Source: Gammaproteobacteria bacterium
GTDB lineage: Bacteria > Pseudomonadota > Gammaproteobacteria > JABABF01
Direction: 5' to 3'
DNA: 35,130 bases
Assembly: GCA_014238345.1 (NCBI GenBank)
Contig: JABABF010000088.1
Coordinates: forward strand, 1 to 35,130
Each line of letters starts with the position of its first letter. Position 1 is the first letter of the stretch. The notes under the pieces were generated by a model, which saw nothing but the letters and a program-made list of their open reading frames with translations, was not told the origin of the DNA and ran no database searches. Positions 31,488-35,130 of the stretch are shown piece by piece. The position numbers and the translations under genes were made by a program.

Positions 31488-32312
31488 TTAGAATTTCAGC
31501 GCAAAAGTATCCTCGCCACGGAAAACCATCACTCCCACACCGCTATCATCCGCTGCTCCGATCTCAAAGCCAGCTATGCGATCGCCAGTTTTTATTTCGT
31601 AATATTCGCCACCAAAAGAGGCGACTAAGCGCACTGGCTGTTCGGGCAATACATCGCCGCCATCCATGTTGCTAGCCCAATGGATCTTCACCAAATCATC
31701 GACCAGAGCCAAGCCAGCGCGATCAGCATCTGAAATATCAGCATCGTCGCTACCGCTGTCAATCTGGGAACTCTGTTGGTCGCCCTGAATAAGTTGTTCA
31801 GGATTCAATGCCAAAGCGAGGTCACCGATGCCAACCTTGTAGAAATATAACAGGAGCTGTGGAGGCAAACTCGCTTTATCGCGTTGAGCCTTATCGACCA
31901 ATGCACTATAGACATCCAACAATTCGCCCATTTTCTGGAGCACCATAATGCGCTCATTGATCAGCCGATACTCCTGCACCAAGGTCTGAGATGCTTGGGC
32001 ATTGAGTAATTCAGTCGGCAGAGATATCTGGTATTTCTCCAGCATCCCCTGTAATTCTTGCAACTGTTGCAAGAGAGCGAGAGCCGCCCCCCCCTGCTCA
32101 GCTTCCCCAAAGGAGCCTGGCAAACTGTCGAAGCCCCCCACATCTTGCTGTTGGGCGTACGACGAAGGAGGTAATACCATTGCCACCGCCACCGCCATTG
32201 CCATCGCCATTGCCATGAACATGGATCTGGTGTACACCACAATACCAATACTGTTGCCGCTAATGCCTCGGCGCTCGCATGCGCATGGCTGTTGTTGACC
32301 GTGCATTGACAT
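31488..32312 (-). CDS. PilP-like periplasmic pilus assembly protein (putative)
   Basis: From ATG 32312, which has GGGGG and AGGGAG upstream, the protein is 274 aa. It has a long signal sequence: a basic part with ERR, then MFMAMAMAMAVAVAMV, then a likely cleavage after SSYA (about 53). The frame is open to 32414, but that region adds no recognisable sequence. The mature protein has a helical, probably coiled-coil part (ALLQQLQELQGMLEKY) and an acidic linker. A small C-terminal domain from about 220 (RLVASFGGEYYEIKTGD, then GVMVF) resembles the beta-domain of PilP. Such proteins link inner-membrane platform and secretin. It is the first gene of the pilus cluster. Confidence 0.55.
   Translation of the reverse strand: MSMHGQQQPCACERRGISGNSIGIVVYTRSMFMAMAMAMAVAVAMVLPPSSYAQQQDVGGFDSLPGSFGEAEQGGAALALLQQLQELQGMLEKYQISLPTELLNAQASQTLVQEYRLINERIMVLQKMGELLDVYSALVDKAQRDKASLPPQLLLYFYKVGIGDLALALNPEQLIQGDQQSSQIDSGSDDADISDADRAGLALVDDLVKIHWASNMDGGDVLPEQPVRLVASFGGEYYEIKTGDRIAGFEIGAADDSGVGVMVFRGEDTFALKF
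32178..32216. repeat. Imperfect hexanucleotide repeat inside a signal-peptide coding region
   Basis: About six copies of a GCCATT/GCCATC/GCCACC hexamer encode alternating Met-Ala and Val-Ala pairs in the hydrophobic core of the PilP-like signal peptide. Slippage by whole units would keep the frame and change the length of the hydrophobic core. Confidence 0.7.
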
Positions 32313-32463
32313 GGCTCCCTGACCCCCTGTAATCCATTGATTGCTGTTGATAATCATCATTCTTGGTTTATTGACGCTGATGCCAGTGTCACTTTGCCCT
32401 CTCAAATATGCCAAGATACCGCGGGGCTAAAACCGCCCCAGCACACCGATAAGACCCTCTCAT

Positions 32464-32490
32464 GTTATAGCTATCCCCATCTAAAGTCAA
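32464..32490 (-). promoter_or_regulatory. Candidate promoter for the pilus cluster
   Basis: On the minus strand TTGACT (32485-32490) and TATAAC (32464-32469) are near-consensus but only 15 bp apart; an alternative -10, TAACAT, gives 17 bp. They lie in the gap between fabG (stop 32511) and the PilP-like gene, leaving a leader of about 145 nt. A GGGGC/GCCCC hairpin follows in the leader but has no T-tract. Confidence 0.35.
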
Positions 32491-32510
32491 GTGAACCAAC
32501 CTGTGGCACT

Positions 32511-33260
32511 TCAAAGATACAAGCCACCGTTAACATGGAGTGTGGCTCCTGTGATGTAGGCTCCGCCAGCGCCAGCCAAAAACGCAACCACCGCCGCCAC
32601 CTCCTCAGGTTTGCCCAGACGCCGGAGCGGGATGCGCTCGCGCAACGATGCCGCAGCTTGGGGCGGCATCGTGCGAGTCATGTCGGTATCGATATAACCC
32701 GGTGCCACCGAGTTAACCGTGATGCCCCGGGGGCCGAGCTCCAGCGCCACGGCACGGCTGAAACCTTCCAGACCCGCCTTGGATGCGGCGTAGTTGGACT
32801 GGCCAGGATTGCCCGCACTGCCCACCACTGAGCTGATGTTGATGATGCGACCGTAACGGCTGGTCAACATCTGCCGCGCTACCGCGCGACACATGCGATA
32901 GACGGCGCTGAGATTGGTCTCCAACACTTCCTGCCACGCTGCTTCGCCCAGACGTAGCAACAGTGTGTCTCGGGTGATGCCAGCATTGTTGACCAAGATG
33001 CTGGGATGGGCACCTGCACGCTGCCTGATATCAGCCAGCGCAACGGGCAATGCCTGCGCATCACAGGAATCAAGAACCAAGCCAAAGCCGTCACTACCCG
33101 CCAACAGCTGATCAATGGTGGCAGCTCCCTCAGCACTGCGCGAAGTACCTACCACCACAGCGCCATCCGCCGCCAATCGCTCGGCGACAGCACGACCAAT
33201 GCCGCGGCTAGCTCCTGTGACCAGCGCCAGCTGCCCAGCCAGCGGAGCGGTGGCACTCAC
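32511..33260 (-). CDS. fabG: 3-oxoacyl-ACP reductase
   Basis: FabG reduces 3-oxoacyl-ACP with NADPH in each round of type II fatty acid elongation. It is 249 aa, close to E. coli (244). TGASRGIG is at 15-22, NNAG at 91-94, catalytic Ser144 in NISSVVG, Tyr157 and Lys161 in YAASK, and the C-terminus VNGGLYL is typical of FabG. The start overlaps the fabD stop by 4 bp (ATGA), indicating coupling. acpP, which usually follows fabG, is not present; the pilus cluster follows after about 100 bp. Confidence 0.95.
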   Translation of the reverse strand: MSATAPLAGQLALVTGASRGIGRAVAERLAADGAVVVGTSRSAEGAATIDQLLAGSDGFGLVLDSCDAQALPVALADIRQRAGAHPSILVNNAGITRDTLLLRLGEAAWQEVLETNLSAVYRMCRAVARQMLTSRYGRIINISSVVGSAGNPGQSNYAASKAGLEGFSRAVALELGPRGITVNSVAPGYIDTDMTRTMPPQAAASLRERIPLRRLGKPEEVAAVVAFLAGAGGAYITGATLHVNGGLYL

Positions 33261-34240
33261 GCCGCCACACCGCCACTTAGGTGACGCAACGCCGCATCGC
33301 GTTGCGCTGGCTCTTCAAGACTAAAAGCGCGGTACTCAGTCGCGCCGAGGATACGCTTGAGTAGACCACACAACACTCGCCCAGGGCCGCATTCCAAGAA
33401 AATATTGACCCCAGTGGCGGCGATACGGGACACACTGCGCGACCACAGCACTGGGCTCGCGGTCTGGCTAATCAAAGCAGTGCGGATCTGGTCTGGAGAG
33501 GAGTGACACTCGGCATCAATATTGTGTACCACTGGCACAGCGGGCACAGCGATGGCGAGCGGTGCCAGCGCCTCCCGCAGTCGCTCTGCCGCCGGGCGCA
33601 TCAGCGACGAATGGAACGGTGCACTGACTGGCAACGACACCGTACGCCGAGCGCTAGCCTGCCGACACAACGCCACTGCTCGGTCGACCGCCGCCAAATG
33701 ACCGGCGATAACCACTTGACCCGGAGCGTTGTAGTTGACAGCGGCAACGCAATCCGCCTGACTCGCTGCGGCACACAGTTCCTCAACCCGTGCATCATCC
33801 AAGCCCATCACGGCAGCCATCGCCCCTTCCCCGACTGGCACAGCCTCCTGCATCGCCGTGCCACGCAAGCGCACAACGCGCAGGGCATCGGCAAAGTCCA
33901 GCGACCCAGCACAGACCAGCGCCGTGAACTCACCGAGGCTGTGTCCCGCCATCAGCTGGGGTGCTGCCCCACCCGCCGCGCACCACGAACGCCACAGTGC
34001 CACGCCCGCGGCCAGTAAGACTGGTTGCGTATTAGCCGTCAACTGCAAGCGCTCTGCTGGACCCTCGGCGCTGAGTTGCCAGAGATCCTCACCCAGCACT
34101 CCGGAGGCCTCGTCAAAAGTCTCGCGCACCACCGTGTCGGTGGCGGCGGCTGCAGCGAGCATACCGACACTCTGTGAGCCCTGCCCCGGGAATAGCAAAG
34201 CAAAGGGTGGCGGGCTAGAGGTGGGTTCAGCTGCGCCCAT
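33257..34240 (-). CDS. fabD: Malonyl-CoA:ACP transacylase
   Basis: FabD transfers malonyl from CoA to ACP, supplying the extender unit for fatty acid synthesis. The 327-aa product has the oxyanion motif FPGQGSQ at 17-23, nucleophile Ser101 in GHSLGE, and His210 in SAPFHSSLM. Length is slightly above E. coli (309), with a Pro/Ser-rich N-terminus. ATG 34240 shares one base with the rpmF stop (TGATG), so the genes are translationally coupled. plsX and fabH, normally between rpmF and fabD in gammaproteobacteria, are absent here. Confidence 0.95.
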   Translation of the reverse strand: MGAAEPTSSPPPFALLFPGQGSQSVGMLAAAAATDTVVRETFDEASGVLGEDLWQLSAEGPAERLQLTANTQPVLLAAGVALWRSWCAAGGAAPQLMAGHSLGEFTALVCAGSLDFADALRVVRLRGTAMQEAVPVGEGAMAAVMGLDDARVEELCAAASQADCVAAVNYNAPGQVVIAGHLAAVDRAVALCRQASARRTVSLPVSAPFHSSLMRPAAERLREALAPLAIAVPAVPVVHNIDAECHSSPDQIRTALISQTASPVLWSRSVSRIAATGVNIFLECGPGRVLCGLLKRILGATEYRAFSLEEPAQRDAALRHLSGGVAA

Positions 34241-34497
34241 CAGTGGCGGGGGGAATCGCCCGCTGGGCTCTCTGCTTGCACCTCGTTAACTTCGGGGTTA
34301 ACTTCGGGGTCAACTTTACGCTCTGCAGGAGACTCGAACAGCCGCTGACCACGGTAAAAACCGTCTGCGGTAACCGTATGACGACGGTGTAGCTCACCGC
34401 TCAGCGGGTCTGCCGACAATGTCGGCGCTGGCAAACTGTCGTGAGAGCGGCGCATATCGCGCCTCGACCGGCTCTTGCGCCGCTTCTGTACCGCCAT
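34240..34497 (-). CDS. rpmF: Ribosomal protein L32 with C-terminal extension
   Basis: This is bacterial ribosomal protein bL32 of the large subunit. Residues 1-55 match the family well (MAVQKRRKSRSRRDMRRSHD, LSGELHRRH, ADGFYRGQRLF). Typical L32 ends here at 55-60 residues, whereas this protein continues to 85 with an acidic, Pro/Glu-rich tail containing PEVNPEVNEV. The tail is in frame up to the fabD start, so it may reflect loss of the original stop or remains of deleted sequence. AGGGAA lies immediately before ATG 34497, with GGAG further upstream. The gene follows yceD after about 50 bp, the usual arrangement. Confidence 0.93.
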   Translation of the reverse strand: MAVQKRRKSRSRRDMRRSHDSLPAPTLSADPLSGELHRRHTVTADGFYRGQRLFESPAERKVDPEVNPEVNEVQAESPAGDSPRH

Positions 34498-34546
34498 TTC
34501 CCTGATCGCTCCATTATTCCATCACGCCACTATTGTAATGCCTCGC

Positions 34547-35005
34547 TCAGGCGACATCGCCACTGCGCCAGAGTGCCGTGTCAGAGCAGGCAGTGCTGTG
34601 CATGGCATCCATCGGCGCCCCGAGCAGTACCTCGTCGCTGAGCGACTCCTCTAAGTCGAGTGTGCCATCGCGCTCCAGCAATACTGGGTCGAGGTCGAGC
34701 GTCTTGGACAGGTGTGCGGCAACGGCATCGTCGCCCGCCAAACCCCACTGGACATTGGTCTCAAAAGACCAATCCATCTCAGTGAGACAACGCTGACAGG
34801 GCAGGCGCAATACGGCACGCACTTCGCCAGTCACCAATAGGTAACGCTGCGCCTGATCCTCGGCAAAGGCCAAGCTGGCTGACAGCGAGCCGCCCGCTGC
34901 ATATTCTGCCAGCCGAGGCAGTCGCTCCAGCGACAGGGTGCCATTGATGCTACGACCGACTAGCTGTGCCGGGCGCACCCGACGCGGCAACTCGCCAGTG
35001 AGCAT
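34547..35005 (-). CDS. yceD: YceD/DUF177 family protein
   Basis: YceD is a small protein encoded upstream of rpmF in most proteobacteria and linked to 23S rRNA accumulation. From ATG 35005 it is 152 aa. The hallmark LPCQRCL (Cys70, Cys73) is present, followed by the usual acidic region (LDLDPVLLERDGTLDLEESLSDEVLL). The frame is open to 35083, but 35005 is preferred because the stop of an upstream gene (35005-35007) overlaps this ATG as TGATG, and the residues after it match the family N-terminus better. Confidence 0.88.
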   Translation of the reverse strand: MLTGELPRRVRPAQLVGRSINGTLSLERLPRLAEYAAGGSLSASLAFAEDQAQRYLLVTGEVRAVLRLPCQRCLTEMDWSFETNVQWGLAGDDAVAAHLSKTLDLDPVLLERDGTLDLEESLSDEVLLGAPMDAMHSTACSDTALWRSGDVA

Positions 35006-35130
35006 CAGCGTAGCTCGGAAAAATAGCCGGCCAAGCTGTGGGCGAGGGAGGAGGTGAAGTCGCGAAACAACCGGTCGGGCCATTCCTCTTGCACAGTGAA
35101 ATCGACCACCGACTCGGTTTTGACCACATC
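35005..35130 (-). CDS. C-terminal fragment of an unidentified protein
   Basis: A frame open at the window edge encodes 41 residues (including VVDFTVQEEWPDRLF, FTSSLAHSL and AGYFSELR) and ends in TGA at 35005-35007. This stop overlaps the yceD start, so it is probably the last part of a gene in the same operon. I do not recognise the family. The frame is too short to tell more. Confidence 0.5.
   Translation of the reverse strand, partial: DVVKTESVVDFTVQEEWPDRLFRDFTSSLAHSLAGYFSELR

Noticed and set aside
32425..32450. GGGGC/GCCCC hairpin after fabG as a terminator
   Set aside because: The stem is only 5 bp and no T-tract follows.

Overview
The window looks like chromosomal DNA of a gammaproteobacterium with a moderate-to-high G+C content. 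The evidence is the tight purL/tadA/guaA/guaB arrangement, a long-form QueF, and a yceD-rpmF-fabD-fabG cluster. I cannot place it to genus. I see no rRNA, tRNA, CRISPR array, transposase or integrase.

Left part (1-6.3 kb, all minus strand): a DegT-family PLP enzyme, queF, guaB, guaA, tadA and the start of purL form one dense run of genes for guanine nucleotide synthesis, tRNA modification and purine synthesis. A TATAAT box overlapping the queF stop probably drives guaB onward. The PLP enzyme has His where the family normally has its cofactor-binding Lys. Next, 6.4-9.26 kb encodes a large polytopic membrane protein with a degenerate spermidine-synthase-like domain; a run of ten C residues lies just inside its start. 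After a divergent 340-bp spacer come the only plus-strand genes, a cytochrome P450 and a short-chain dehydrogenase.

Centre (11.98-32.3 kb, all minus strand): about 20 kb of a type IVb-like pilus or type II-secretion-like system. In transcription order: a PilP-like periplasmic protein, assembly ATPase, GspF/PilR-like membrane protein, major-pilin-like protein 1, a broken pilin remnant, major-pilin-like protein 2, a terminator, prepilin peptidase, a minor pilin, three very large pilin-like proteins (665-774 aa), two lipoproteins with related C-terminal domains, a secretin lipoprotein and a PilO2/BfpC-like membrane protein. This holds all core parts of a pilus machine, but in an unusual order and with unusual subunits. 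The three giant pilin-like proteins share an EF-hand/dockerin-like acidic loop beside a conserved Cys and WP motif, and have Cys-rich tails. I read them as large, possibly calcium-dependent, tip or adhesin pilins. The prepilin peptidase seems to have Glu at positions normally held by catalytic Asp.

Right part (32.5-35.13 kb, minus strand): fabG, fabD, rpmF, yceD and the tail of an unidentified gene. plsX and fabH, usually between rpmF and fabD, are absent, and acpP does not follow fabG; the pilus cluster sits there instead. Ribosomal protein L32 has a C-terminal extension of about 28 residues.
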